Origin: Terrimonas sp964445775
GTDB lineage: Bacteria > Bacteroidota > Bacteroidia > Chitinophagales > Chitinophagaceae
NCBI GenBank assembly: GCA_964445775.1
Contig: CAYUMH010000005.1
Location: 43,485 to 107,484, forward strand
DNA: 64,000 nt
Direction of reading: 5' to 3'
A program made the position numbers and the translations under genes. Numbering within the stretch: position 1 is the stretch's first letter; the number at the start of each line of letters is the position of its first letter. The notes below the pieces were generated by a model. That model was not told the DNA's origin, searched no databases, and saw only the letters and a list, made by a program, of their open reading frames with translations. Shown here in pieces: positions 44,273-53,033 of the stretch.

Positions 44273-44620
44273 TTACAGGGGTAAATTAATAGTATCCGTT
44301 AATTGGCTATGCCTGCGTTGCAGGGTAAGCATATAGGCTTCGGCATTATCATGCTCTTCAATGCGGGTGTATAACTCTATGCCGTCATTTAAATGTTGTA
44401 AAGGCTTCAATTCGGTAACATTTAAAAACTGCCATTGTACCAGTTGCAATTGCTGGTTGTAAAAAAAATCTTCGCCCTTACGGCCTATCTCGGTAGCTTT
44501 TTGCAGGGCTTTGCTAATATGGGTAGCTTGTATTAAACGCAGTTGTTCTTCAAACTGTGCCATATGGTTACCAGCGCCGGTAATAATACGGTAAACAATT
44601 TTTGCCATAAACCATTGCAT
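44273..44620 (-). CDS. DUF4288 protein
   Basis: The 115-residue protein matches the DUF4288 pattern (MQWFMAKIVYRIITGAGNHM, AQFEEQLRLIQATHISKALQ, AYMLTLQRRHSQLTDTINL). It is soluble, without a signal peptide or membrane helix. Its function is unknown. The gene lies between a LiaF-like membrane protein gene (46 bases upstream) and a LytS-type kinase gene (10 bases downstream), all on the minus strand, so it is probably co-transcribed and may modulate that signalling pathway. This is inferred from position. The N-terminal part of the family is also found next to similar two-component genes in other Bacteroidota, from memory. Confidence 0.8.
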   Translation of the reverse strand: MQWFMAKIVYRIITGAGNHMAQFEEQLRLIQATHISKALQKATEIGRKGEDFFYNQQLQLVQWQFLNVTELKPLQHLNDGIELYTRIEEHDNAEAYMLTLQRRHSQLTDTINLPL

Positions 44621-44666
44621 AATGTTAGTTTTTAGAGGGTTTTATAAAAAAATTAAAGCTACCAGG

Positions 44667-45467
44667 TCAGTAGCTTTTAATTTCTATACCGCCAAACAGC
44701 ACGGTACCTTTTATAATTAATGTTTTGCGGGGCAGTTCGCTGGCTACGGCCATTTTACGTTTATCGGATATGCCACCAAAAATAGTAACCGCTTCCGATC
44801 GTATAAGCCAGTTAGAAGGAATGATAAGCGTGGCTCCACCAAAGATGGCTGTTACTTCCAGCACACATTTTCCCTGTATATCTGCCTGTGTCAGATCCAC
44901 CTCCGAACCTCCGAACACATTGGTTATTTCACCCCCTCTGAAGTTTTTAGATAGTATATTTTTTTTATCGCTGCCAAATATGGAGGTACTGTCTACATAA
45001 TCATCTTCCGTTTCCACATAAGGTGTACCATCTGCCAAAGGAATATCACCCCATTCCGTTTGATGTGCATCTTCCTCCTTTATTGATTGCCGTTTTTTTT
45101 TACCGCCGGCCTGTGTTATAAAGTACACACCCACCAGTATCATAATGATAGGCCATACGCTGAATTGTAAATTATAAGCCCTTAATACATCCTTGGATAA
45201 AAAGATGGAGCCAATGGCAATCATGATGATCCATGCAGCACCCCTAAAGTTTTCTTTAAAGCCAATGAATAAACCTATACCAATCAGTATCCACTCCCAG
45301 GTAAATATCCAGCGGGGAAAATGTATATTGAAATTGGCTTTTATCAGCGAAAAAACACCAAAAATCAGCAAAAACACACCCAACCATACATGGTTGCCCA
45401 TATTGTGACGATTGTTACGCCTGGTCTCGCGTCTACTGCTCATCGGTTGATTACTATATTCGTTCAT
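44667..45467 (-). CDS. LiaF-like transmembrane protein
   Basis: The 266-residue protein has an N-terminal membrane domain with about four helices (HVWLGVFLLIFGVFSLIKAN, WILIGIGLFIGFKENFRGA, AWIIMIAIGSIFLSKDVLRA, FSVWPIIMILVGVYFITQAG), resembling LiaF/DUF5668 membrane domains. The C-terminal soluble domain (about 150-266) has repeated FGG motifs (SIFGSDKK, EITNVFGGSEVDL, AIFGGATLIIPSNW, TIFGGISD, VLFGGIEI), as in LiaF of Gram-positive bacteria. LiaF inhibits the LiaS kinase in those species. Here it heads an operon with DUF4288, a LytS-type kinase and a LytTR regulator, so a similar restraining role is plausible, though not shown. Confidence 0.85.
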   Translation of the reverse strand: MNEYSNQPMSSRRETRRNNRHNMGNHVWLGVFLLIFGVFSLIKANFNIHFPRWIFTWEWILIGIGLFIGFKENFRGAAWIIMIAIGSIFLSKDVLRAYNLQFSVWPIIMILVGVYFITQAGGKKKRQSIKEEDAHQTEWGDIPLADGTPYVETEDDYVDSTSIFGSDKKNILSKNFRGGEITNVFGGSEVDLTQADIQGKCVLEVTAIFGGATLIIPSNWLIRSEAVTIFGGISDKRKMAVASELPRKTLIIKGTVLFGGIEIKSY

Positions 45468-45642
45468 TACTTGTAAATTTTAATCGAAAGTACTATGCCG
45501 TAGCCTGTTAAGCAACACCCTAATGCCTTATATACCCGAAAAAAGGGTAAACGGGAATTATTTAAGGGCGAATGACGAAAGCATTACCCGCTACCGGGTT
45601 AAATACAGGTCACCGGCCCTTTAAACTATTCGTTACACCATA

Positions 45643-47322
45643 TTATGCTGTAATAAAACTAAAACTATCACCGTCAAACAAACCCAGGTCGCTCAGCTTT
45701 ATATGGGGTATTACCAGTAAAGCCATAAATGATAAGGTCATAAACGGCGAGGTTAATGTACTGCCCGCCGCTTTGGTGGCTTTATCAATGGCCGCATACT
45801 GATGCCCTACTTCATAACCATCCTGTGTACTCATCAGGCCGGCAACCGGCAGCGCTACTTCCATAGCCACTGCTGCTGTGTTTTCAGCAGCCGGTACATA
45901 TAAGCTAATACCGCCTTCCTGCGCTATTACCATATTGATGGCTTTTACCAGGCTTTCATCATCTACACCTACGGCAACTATATTATGACTATCATGTGCA
46001 ACGGATGAGGCAATGGCGCCGGTTTTTAAACCAAAGTTTTTAATAAAAGAACCTGCTACCGTTGCCTCGTTGTAGCGGTTAACCACCACTATTTTTAATA
46101 AGTCGCGATCAATATCGCTTACATACTGCCCGTTATGTACGGCTGGAGGTAATAAAATTTTATTGGTAATTAACTGTCCGTCCAGTGCTTCTATTACCGG
46201 TATATCAGCCGGTGCCGTAGTGTCTTGTTTTACCCGGTACACCCGGCTGATATCTTCTATGGTTTTGGGCAGGCAATTAAAATTATTGATGGGCTTAACG
46301 GTAGCCAGCGAACTGGTATTAATCAGGCTCTGGTTATCACTGGCTACCAATTGGCCATTGATATAGGTTTGCAGTACTTTAAAATGCTCCAGGTCCTGTA
46401 CCACTATAAAATCAGCAGCATCACCGGGCTGTAATAAGCCCACATCCATTTTATAATGTTTTACCGGGTTAATACAGGCGGCCTTTAATACCTTAAACAC
46501 ATCAATACCTTTTGCAACGGCCCTGGCGCATAACTCGTTAATATGGCCCACCATTAAACTATCCGGGTGTTTATCGTCGCTGCAAAACATCATATTGTCT
46601 GCATGATCATGCATCAATGGTATCAACGCTTCAAAATTTTTAGCGGCGCTGCCTTCGCGTATCAATATCTTCATACCATGCTGCAGTTTATCCATGGCTT
46701 CATCGGCCGTAAAACATTCATGATCGGTTGATATGCCTGCTGCAATATATTGCCGGGCCGTATCGCCCCTTAAGCCGGGTGCATGGCCATCCACCGGCTT
46801 ATTCAATTCCTGTGCGGCTTTTATTTTTGCCATCACTTCCTCATCACCATGTAATACACCGGGAAAATTCATCATTTCGCTCAGGTATTTAATTTCATCA
46901 CGGGCCAGTAATTGTTTTACCGCAGCGGCATCAATAACAGCACCGGCTGTTTCAAAAGTGGTGGCCGGCACACAGCTGGGTGCTCCAAAATTAAATTTAA
47001 AGTTAACGGTATTACCATTGTCGATCATAAAGTCGACACCCGCCACGCCGCATACATTGGCTATCTCATGCGGATCACTGATAGTGCCCACGGTACCATG
47101 TACCACGGCCAGCCTGGCAAATTCCGCCGGCACCAGCATAGAGCTTTCAATATGTACATGACTATCAATAAACCCTGGTAAAATATACCCCAGTTTATCA
47201 TCCGGCAAACTTGTTAAAGTTTCAATGGTCTTTATCTTTCCATCCTGCACTACTACCATGGCAGGATAAATTTTTTGTTGCGGAATATCTACCAATTGGC
47301 CGGTTACGGTAAAAGAAGTCAT
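45643..47322 (-). CDS. ade: Adenine deaminase
   Basis: I used the ATG at 47322 (559 residues, starting MTSFTVTGQLVDIPQQKIYP); an in-frame ATG at 47331 adds three residues. The protein has the metal-binding HVHIESS motif after ILPGFIDS. The family signatures VHGTVGTISDPHEIANVCGV, GHAPGLRGDTARQYIAAGIS and FCSDDKHPDSLMVGHI follow, and the C-terminal domain has GFLKTG-like and VGVDDESLVKAINMV segments. It deaminates adenine to hypoxanthine in the cytoplasm for purine salvage, normally with Mn or Fe. Length is close to the family norm. It is a single-gene unit on the minus strand, near purF-type gene 49794-51641, which also acts in purine metabolism, but not co-transcribed. Confidence 0.95.
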   Translation of the reverse strand: MTSFTVTGQLVDIPQQKIYPAMVVVQDGKIKTIETLTSLPDDKLGYILPGFIDSHVHIESSMLVPAEFARLAVVHGTVGTISDPHEIANVCGVAGVDFMIDNGNTVNFKFNFGAPSCVPATTFETAGAVIDAAAVKQLLARDEIKYLSEMMNFPGVLHGDEEVMAKIKAAQELNKPVDGHAPGLRGDTARQYIAAGISTDHECFTADEAMDKLQHGMKILIREGSAAKNFEALIPLMHDHADNMMFCSDDKHPDSLMVGHINELCARAVAKGIDVFKVLKAACINPVKHYKMDVGLLQPGDAADFIVVQDLEHFKVLQTYINGQLVASDNQSLINTSSLATVKPINNFNCLPKTIEDISRVYRVKQDTTAPADIPVIEALDGQLITNKILLPPAVHNGQYVSDIDRDLLKIVVVNRYNEATVAGSFIKNFGLKTGAIASSVAHDSHNIVAVGVDDESLVKAINMVIAQEGGISLYVPAAENTAAVAMEVALPVAGLMSTQDGYEVGHQYAAIDKATKAAGSTLTSPFMTLSFMALLVIPHIKLSDLGLFDGDSFSFITA

Positions 47323-47437
47323 GTTATACATTTTACAAATTGAATGATGCTAAGGTAAAACAGTAGCATTAATATCATCCTGCTAATTTTTTTAAACAAC
47401 AGGCAGCCTTTAACTTTAAATTTAAAACGCATAACAA

Positions 47438-48277
47438 GTGAGCCTTGAACAAAATATTCCTTTTGACGTAAGAAATCTTTTACCGCAGATTGACCATCTG
47501 TTTATTCAGCTGTTAAAAGAGTTATCACCTGAAGACTGGCAAAAACCTACGGTAGCCAGGTTATGGAAAGTGAAAGATGTAGTGGGGCATTTATTAGATG
47601 GCAATATCCGGGTACTCTCTATGTTACGTGACGGGTATTTTGGTGAAAGTCCTGCTGATACCAGTTATACCGGCCTGGTTAGTTACCTGAACGGTTTGAA
47701 TGCCGATTGGGTAAAAGCCATGAAAAGGGTAAGCCCTTCCATGCTGATCATGCTGCACGAATTAACCGGCCCGCTTTATTGTAATTATTATGCCGGGCTC
47801 GATCCATTTGCGCCTTCGCCCTTTGCCGTTAGCTGGGCAGGCGATACGGAAAGTCCCAACTGGAAACATATTGCCCGCGAATACACCGAAAAGTTTTTGC
47901 ACCAGCAGCAGATACGTGATGCAGTAAACAAACCCGGTTTAATGAACAGTACTTATTATACGCCGTTCATTAACATTTTTATGCTGGCATTACCGCACCA
48001 GTTTAAACAGGTAGTGGCCCCTGTTGATACGGTTGTAAAAGTAACTATACCTGAAGATATTGGCGGCAGCTGGCAGATTATTAAGCAGGAAGAGGGCTGG
48101 GCCTTTTATGAAGCAATTGATATTACACCCGCAGCCACTGTAAGCATACCGGCGGCAGTAAGCTGGCCCCTGTTCTCTAAAAGCATACGCCCCGGTGCAA
48201 TAATGGAAAAAGTAAATATTGAAGGAGACCGCACCCTGGGCGAACATGCTTTGCAGATGGTTGCAGTAATGGCTTAA
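47438..48277 (+). CDS. DinB/maleylpyruvate-isomerase-N domain protein
   Basis: The 279-residue protein starts with GTG at 47438; no in-frame ATG exists nearby that would keep the first helix. Residues about 8-165 resemble the DinB/MDMPI-N four-helix domain: LLPQIDHLFIQLLKELSPED, ARLWKVKDVVGHLLDGNIRV with the putative metal-binding His of VGHLLD, and AREYTEKFLHQQQIRDAV with the C-terminal His. The C-terminal part (about 195-275) is a beta-rich small domain. Related proteins use divalent metal and low-molecular-weight thiols, but the reaction here is unknown. It lies 19 bases before the membrane-protein gene, so the two may be co-transcribed. Confidence 0.75.
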   Translation: MSLEQNIPFDVRNLLPQIDHLFIQLLKELSPEDWQKPTVARLWKVKDVVGHLLDGNIRVLSMLRDGYFGESPADTSYTGLVSYLNGLNADWVKAMKRVSPSMLIMLHELTGPLYCNYYAGLDPFAPSPFAVSWAGDTESPNWKHIAREYTEKFLHQQQIRDAVNKPGLMNSTYYTPFINIFMLALPHQFKQVVAPVDTVVKVTIPEDIGGSWQIIKQEEGWAFYEAIDITPAATVSIPAAVSWPLFSKSIRPGAIMEKVNIEGDRTLGEHALQMVAVMA

Positions 48278-48296
48278 TAAAACTAAACACGGTAAT

Positions 48297-48959
48297 ATGG
48301 CCACTGAAAAAATAAATAATAACCGGCTGGTTATTTCATTTTTAACCATTCGTAAAGCCATTGGCTTTATGGGCATTTTTTTACCGGCCGCCTTATTGGC
48401 CGTAACATTTTTAGCGGGTAATTGTAACCGCATACAGGACTCCATCAGTCATTATTATTTTACCATTGCCGGCGACATATTTGTAGGGGTGTTATGTGCC
48501 GTAGCTTTGTTCTTAATAGCCTATAAGGGTTATGACCGTACCGATAATACCTGGACCACCATTGCCGGTATAGCGGCCATATTGGTAGCCCTTTTTCCCA
48601 CTACACAAAACGATGATGCAGTTTGCAGTGTGGTACATTTAAAAGATAATAGCACCAGGGTATGGGTGCATTATACGGCGGCGGCTATTTTCTTTTTAAG
48701 CCTGTCCTTTATTTCTTTTTTCCTGTTTACCAAAAGCAGGGGTGAAAAAACACCCGAAAAGCTGGCCCGCAATAAAATTTACCGCAGTTGCGCCCTTATT
48801 ATGGTGATTTGTATAGTACTGGTATTTATAGCCACCCGCGACAATCTTGCTGAGGATGCGGATGCCATTCACGCCGTTTTTTGGCTGGAATGGATCGCTT
48901 TACTGGCTTTTGGCATATCCTGGCTGGTAAAGGGAGAATTACTGCTGAGCGATGAGTAA
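48297..48959 (+). CDS. DUF998-like six-helix membrane protein
   Basis: The 220-residue protein has about six hydrophobic helices (AIGFMGIFLPAALLAVTFLA, DIFVGVLCAVALFLIAYKGY, TTIAGIAAILVALFPTTQND, VHYTAAAIFFLSLSFISFFL, YRSCALIMVICIVLVFIATR, FWLEWIALLAFGISWLVKGE). The motif QDSISHYYFTIAGDIFVG and the loop Asp/His residues resemble DUF998-type proteins. No catalytic function is known. It follows the DinB-like gene by 19 bases and is probably in the same transcript. The membrane location is clear; the family assignment is only moderately firm. Confidence 0.7.
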   Translation: MATEKINNNRLVISFLTIRKAIGFMGIFLPAALLAVTFLAGNCNRIQDSISHYYFTIAGDIFVGVLCAVALFLIAYKGYDRTDNTWTTIAGIAAILVALFPTTQNDDAVCSVVHLKDNSTRVWVHYTAAAIFFLSLSFISFFLFTKSRGEKTPEKLARNKIYRSCALIMVICIVLVFIATRDNLAEDADAIHAVFWLEWIALLAFGISWLVKGELLLSDE

Positions 48960-49035
48960 GGCGGCAAATAACGGCCCGACCGCCGAAATATGTTGCTTTT
49001 TTACAATATTATGGCTTGCAGTTGCAACCAATTGT

Positions 49036-49043
49036 TAACTTTG
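49036..49043 (+). promoter_or_regulatory. Bacteroidota -7 element of the DUF4920 gene
   Basis: TAACTTTG matches TAnnTTTG and lies 27 bases before the ATG at 49071. A TTG at 49016-49018 is 17 bases upstream, slightly closer than the usual 19, so the -33 box is weak. It supports the start at 49065/49071 over the in-frame ATG at 48990. Confidence 0.55.
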
Positions 49044-49070
49044 CAGTCTTTAGAAAACGAAAACATGATT

Positions 49071-49544
49071 ATGAAAAAATTATTATTAGCTGCCGCCATT
49101 GCTTTTGTTAGCACTGCTGCTATTGCTCAACCGCCTGCAGGCGATGCCAAACCAGGTGATGTGTATGGTGAAATTAAATCCATTAACGGCGCTATTGATA
49201 TTGCCCAGATACCTGCCAAACTGGCTAAAGAAGAATCTATTGATACAAAAGTTACGGCTAAGGTTTTAGAAGTATGTTCTAAAAAAGGTTGCTGGATAAA
49301 GCTGGCAGTTAATGACAGCACTACTGCATTTGTAAAAATGAAAGATTATGCTTTTTTTACACCAGTTGCTTTAGAGGGCAAAACGGTTGTTTTGGATGGT
49401 AAAGCATTTATTAAAACCACATCGGTTGCAGAGTTGAAACATTACGCTGAAGATGCAAAAAAATCAAAAGCTGAAATTGATGCAATTACAGCGCCTCAAA
49501 AGGAGATCCGCTTTACTGCTACAGGTATTCAGGTGGTAAAATAA
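49071..49544 (+). CDS. DUF4920 secreted protein
   Basis: I chose the ATG at 49071 (157 residues, MKKLLLAAAIAFVSTAAIAQ), a clear signal peptide; 49065 adds two residues, and the longer frame from 48990 crosses the promoter. The mature protein matches DUF4920: GDVYGEIKSINGAIDIAQIP, VTAKVLEVCSKKGCWIKLAV, VKMKDYAFFTPVALEGKTVV. Two cysteines flank KKG (CSKKGC) and are conserved in the family, perhaps for metal or disulfide binding. The fold is probably beta-rich OB-like. The function is not known. It has its own promoter and terminator. Confidence 0.85.
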   Translation: MKKLLLAAAIAFVSTAAIAQPPAGDAKPGDVYGEIKSINGAIDIAQIPAKLAKEESIDTKVTAKVLEVCSKKGCWIKLAVNDSTTAFVKMKDYAFFTPVALEGKTVVLDGKAFIKTTSVAELKHYAEDAKKSKAEIDAITAPQKEIRFTATGIQVVK

Positions 49545-49562
49545 TTTTGCTGTAAAGCAAAT

Positions 49563-49594
49563 AAAAAAAGCTGTCCCGTTGGACAGCTTTTTTT
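49563..49594 (+). terminator. Intrinsic terminator of the DUF4920 gene
   Basis: A7GCTGTCC pairs with GGACAGCT7 around CGTT, giving a long stem with A- and T-tracts. It lies 18 bases past the stop codon and could work in both directions. Confidence 0.9.
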
Positions 49595-49641
49595 ATTGAA
49601 TATGTTTTTATACTGTCGGGCTTTGTTGTTTTGTTGCTGAT

Positions 49642-49737
49642 AGCCCCGATTGCAGCGGAAAGCCGGGTGAGGAGCTGTGGGGAGCAGTTCCCCCTACAGG
49701 GGGTTAGGGGGGTGCCGGACTTGCAGCGTAAAGCGGG
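49642..49737. repeat. Composite repeat: two TTGCAGCGGAAAGC units around a CCCCCT hairpin
   Basis: Copy A reads GCCCCGATTGCAGCGGAAAG (49643-49662) and copy B reads GCCGGACTTGCAGCGTAAAG (49714-49733). Between them is the hairpin-forming CCCCCTACAGGGGG (49690-49703), followed by TTAGGGGGG. Both word types look like dispersed intergenic repeats I know from Bacteroidota genomes; function unknown. Confidence 0.55.
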
Positions 49738-49793
49738 AAACTACTGACCGGCTTTGCACTATAGCTGATGCTATATAGAGCTACCTCTTACTT

Positions 49794-51641
49794 TTAATAA
49801 CCACGAACATCCTTGCCTTCCATATAGTTCATAAAGGCTTTGTTCACTACCTTATTACCACCCGGTGTTGGGTAGTTGCCGGTAAAGTACCAATCGCCCA
49901 GGTTACCGGGACAGGCTTTGTGCAGGTCCTCGATGCTCTGGAAGATCACTTCTACCGGTATATCCACTTCCGGCGGTGTAATAAGCTGGGCTACTTTTGC
50001 CGATATTTCTTCGGTAGTAGATGTTTTATATAGTTGCTGTACCACGTTCTCCGTATGTAACTGGTTGTTACGCTGCAGGGTTTTACATTTCTCCAGCAGG
50101 TCCTGTAAAATCTGTTCCTGTCCTTTTTCACGCAATAAAGCCACGGCCGCGCCAAAAGCAATAAAGTCGCCCATCTTGCTCATGTCAATACCATAACAAT
50201 CGGGATAACGTATCTGTGGTGACGAAGATACCACAATGATCTTTTTAGGTTTTAAGCGGGCCAGCATACGAATGATACTCTCTTTTAAGGTAGTACCCCG
50301 TACAATGGAATCGTCTATTACCACCAGCGTATCTACATGTGGTGTTACGGTACCATAGGTAATATCGTACACGTGCTGTACCATTTCGTTACGGCTGGTA
50401 TCTTCGGTAATGAATGTACGCATCTTCACATCCTTAATGGCTATTTTTTCAATGCGTACCCGGCGTGATATCAGTTCGGACAGTTGTTCCTGGTCAATAT
50501 TATTACCCCAGCTTACAATGCGCTCCAGTTTGCGTTTGTTCAGGTAATCTTCCATACCTTTTTGCAAACCATAGAAAGCTACTTCAGCGGTATTGGGTAT
50601 AAATGAAAAGATGGTATTCTTTAAATCGTTGTCTACCGCATTCAATACCTGTTCGCTCAGGTTATGACCTAAAGCCAGGCGTTCCTTATATATTTTTTCA
50701 TCGCTGCCGCGTGAAAAGTAAATACGTTCAAAGCTGCAGGCCTTGCGCTCTTTGGGTTCCAGGGCCTGGAAAATTTCGTAGCGGCCATCTTCGTACACGA
50801 TCAATGCCTGGCCGGGCATTAACTCTTTTACCTCGTTCTCCCCAACATTAAAAGTGGTACGTATAGCAGCTCTTTCCGATGCGGCTACAATTACTTCCTC
50901 GTTAATATAATAGTAGGACGGGCGTATGCCATTGGCATCACGGAACACAAAGCCGGTTCCGTCGCCGGTAAGGCCACCCACATGAAAACCACCATCGAAC
51001 AAAGGCAGGGCCTTTTGTAATACGGCTTTAATATCCGGATGTTCAGGGGAGTTTTCATCGGCCTGTACCAGGAAGTGGTGTAACACTTCCATCATGGCCG
51101 CAAGGTCGCTCTGGCGCTGAAACACACCGGGATCTATATTAATGAGAGAAAAAAGCTCTTCGGTATTTACCAGGTTAAAATTACCTGCTAAAGCCAGGTT
51201 GCGGGCGGGTACAGTATGTCTTTTAATAAAAGGGTGGCAAAACTCTTCGTTGTTCTTTCCCTGGGTGCCATACCGTAAATGGCCTAATAACAGCTCGCCC
51301 ATGAACGATACATGCCCCTTCATGAGGCCTGGATGTTTACGTATTTCGGGGTTGTATTGTGCCAGGTTATCTACTTCTGCTCCTATCTGGCGGAAAACAT
51401 CGGCAATGGCCTGGGGTTTTGCACTGCGTATACGGTGTAAAAACGGGTAACCCGGCTCTACATTCAGTTTTACGGCAGCTACTCCGGCACCATCCTGTCC
51501 ACGATTATGTTGCTTTTCCATCAGCAGGTACATTTTGTTCAAACCCCACATGGTGGTACCGTACCGTTGCTGGTAATAAGAGAAAGATTTTCTTAGTCGG
51601 ATGAATGCCAAACCGCATTCATGTTTTATTGGGTCGCTCAT
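49794..51641 (-). CDS. Long PurF-type amidophosphoribosyltransferase
   Basis: The 615-residue protein starts MSDPIKHECG; Cys9 should be the N-terminal nucleophile of the glutamine-amidotransferase domain after removal of an eight-residue propeptide. The glutaminase half includes KQHNRGQDGAGVAAV and MGELLLGHLRYGTQGKNNEE. The phosphoribosyltransferase half has the PRPP loop VVIDDSIVRGTTLK (about 440-453). The family normally measures about 470-510 residues, so this copy is about 100 residues longer, with extra sequence in both halves. It would make 5-phosphoribosylamine in purine synthesis, but a second, standard-length PurF is often present elsewhere in Bacteroidota, so this may be a paralogue with another role. 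Confidence 0.85.
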   Translation of the reverse strand: MSDPIKHECGLAFIRLRKSFSYYQQRYGTTMWGLNKMYLLMEKQHNRGQDGAGVAAVKLNVEPGYPFLHRIRSAKPQAIADVFRQIGAEVDNLAQYNPEIRKHPGLMKGHVSFMGELLLGHLRYGTQGKNNEEFCHPFIKRHTVPARNLALAGNFNLVNTEELFSLINIDPGVFQRQSDLAAMMEVLHHFLVQADENSPEHPDIKAVLQKALPLFDGGFHVGGLTGDGTGFVFRDANGIRPSYYYINEEVIVAASERAAIRTTFNVGENEVKELMPGQALIVYEDGRYEIFQALEPKERKACSFERIYFSRGSDEKIYKERLALGHNLSEQVLNAVDNDLKNTIFSFIPNTAEVAFYGLQKGMEDYLNKRKLERIVSWGNNIDQEQLSELISRRVRIEKIAIKDVKMRTFITEDTSRNEMVQHVYDITYGTVTPHVDTLVVIDDSIVRGTTLKESIIRMLARLKPKKIIVVSSSPQIRYPDCYGIDMSKMGDFIAFGAAVALLREKGQEQILQDLLEKCKTLQRNNQLHTENVVQQLYKTSTTEEISAKVAQLITPPEVDIPVEVIFQSIEDLHKACPGNLGDWYFTGNYPTPGGNKVVNKAFMNYMEGKDVRGY

Positions 51642-51977
51642 TTTTTTAGAGGAAAGCGCAAAGTTAGGTTATTACATTTACTTTTCCGGTACACAAACCA
51701 TTGTTCCTTTTATGCATTTGTGTTTATTACAAAAGCTATAACAATGGCAGAGCCACTTTGTTTGATGGAATGCCAGCTGAAGGCTAAATGCTGAAAGCAG
51801 AAAGCTAAAAGCCAAATACAGGCAAAGCGCTCATTCTTAATTCATCATTCATAACTTACCCATGCAGAAGGCTGAATGCTAAACGCTGAAAGCCCCACTA
51901 ACCTTAAACATAAAACGTTAAACCTTAAACGCTTTGAACTTCTGGAACCTTTGAACCTCTTGAACTTTTGAACTCCT
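51642..51977. other. Word-like repeat region between purF-type and fabH genes
   Basis: No ORF is supported. Several word families recur: AAGGCTAAATGCTGAAAGC and AAGGCTGAATGCTAAACGC (near 51780 and 51868), CTTAATTCATCATTCATAAC, CGTTAAACCTTAAACGC, and tandem TTTGAAC-type words (51933-51974). These look like degraded intergenic repeats. No promoter or hairpin stands out. Confidence 0.6.
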
Positions 51978-53033
51978 TTACCACCTGAGCAATGCGCTGC
52001 CCCAGGTAAAGCCGCTGCCGAACGCTGCCAGGCACACCAGGTCGCCCTCTTTTACCTTGCCGGCCTCCCAGGCTTCGCATAAAGCAATAGGAACCGATGC
52101 CGCCGTGGTATTGCCGTATTTCTGGATATTGTTAAACACTTTATCATCACTTAACCCTAATTGCTGCTGTACAAACTGTGCAATGCGCAGGTTGGCCTGG
52201 TGGGGTATCAGCATATCAATATCAGTTGTCTGCAGGTTATTTTGCTTTAAAGCTTCGTGTACTACTTCGGGCATTTTTACCACTGCCTTTTTAAATACGG
52301 CCGGACCATCCATATAAGGGTAGAGGTCTTCCTTTTCCAGCAGGTTTTGTGTAATGAACATACCGCCATAAGGGGCCTGTGGCTGTTCCGGCTTAACGGC
52401 GCCCCAGAATTTTCCGGCATGAAAACCGGGATTAGGCATGCTTAACATTTCGGCCTCGGTGCCATCGCTATGCAAATGGGTGCTTAAAATGCCCTGGTTT
52501 TCTTTTTCAGTAGGTTGTAATACCACCGCACCGGCCCCGTCACCAAATATTACCGATACGTTCCGGCCACGGGTGCTGAAATCAAGGGCGTAGGAATGTG
52601 TTTCGGAACCAATGAGCAGGATATTTTTATACATGCCGGTTTTAATAAACTGGTCGGCAATACTGATACCGTACACAAAGCCACTGCACTGGTTACGGAT
52701 ATCCAATGCGGGAATATTGGGAATATTTAAAATGCGCTGTACCAATACGCCGCAGCCGGGGAAATAATAATCGGGGCTAAGGGTGGCAAAAATGATAAAA
52801 TCAATATCCTGCGGGGTTATGCCGGCCCTTTCAATAGCTACACGGGCCGCTTCGGCACCCATGGTAGCTGTAGTGTCTTCAAATCTCTTGGCATAACGGC
52901 GTTCCTGTATGCCGGTACGCTCCTGGATCCATGCATCGCTGGTATCCATTACTTTAGTAAGATCGTTATTGGTTACAATGGTCTCGGGCAGGTACTTACC
53001 AATGCCCGCAATTTTTGTTCTCGGCATAGTCAA
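51978..53033 (-). CDS. fabH: Beta-ketoacyl-ACP synthase III (FabH family)
   Basis: The 351-residue protein has the thiolase-fold catalytic triad of FabH: Cys116 in IRNQCSGFVYG, His278 in LIPHQANLRI and Asn308 in KYGNTTAAS. Other signatures are SDAWIQERTGIQERRYAK and FGDGAGAVVLQP, and the C-terminal FGSGFTWGSALLRW is standard. It condenses acetyl-CoA or a branched-chain starter with malonyl-ACP to begin fatty-acid synthesis. The ATG at 53027 is an alternative start. It is slightly longer than E. coli FabH (317), with an insert near 200-240. It is a single gene; other fab genes are not beside it, so a specialised paralogue cannot be excluded. Confidence 0.9.
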   Translation of the reverse strand: MTMPRTKIAGIGKYLPETIVTNNDLTKVMDTSDAWIQERTGIQERRYAKRFEDTTATMGAEAARVAIERAGITPQDIDFIIFATLSPDYYFPGCGVLVQRILNIPNIPALDIRNQCSGFVYGISIADQFIKTGMYKNILLIGSETHSYALDFSTRGRNVSVIFGDGAGAVVLQPTEKENQGILSTHLHSDGTEAEMLSMPNPGFHAGKFWGAVKPEQPQAPYGGMFITQNLLEKEDLYPYMDGPAVFKKAVVKMPEVVHEALKQNNLQTTDIDMLIPHQANLRIAQFVQQQLGLSDDKVFNNIQKYGNTTAASVPIALCEAWEAGKVKEGDLVCLAAFGSGFTWGSALLRW

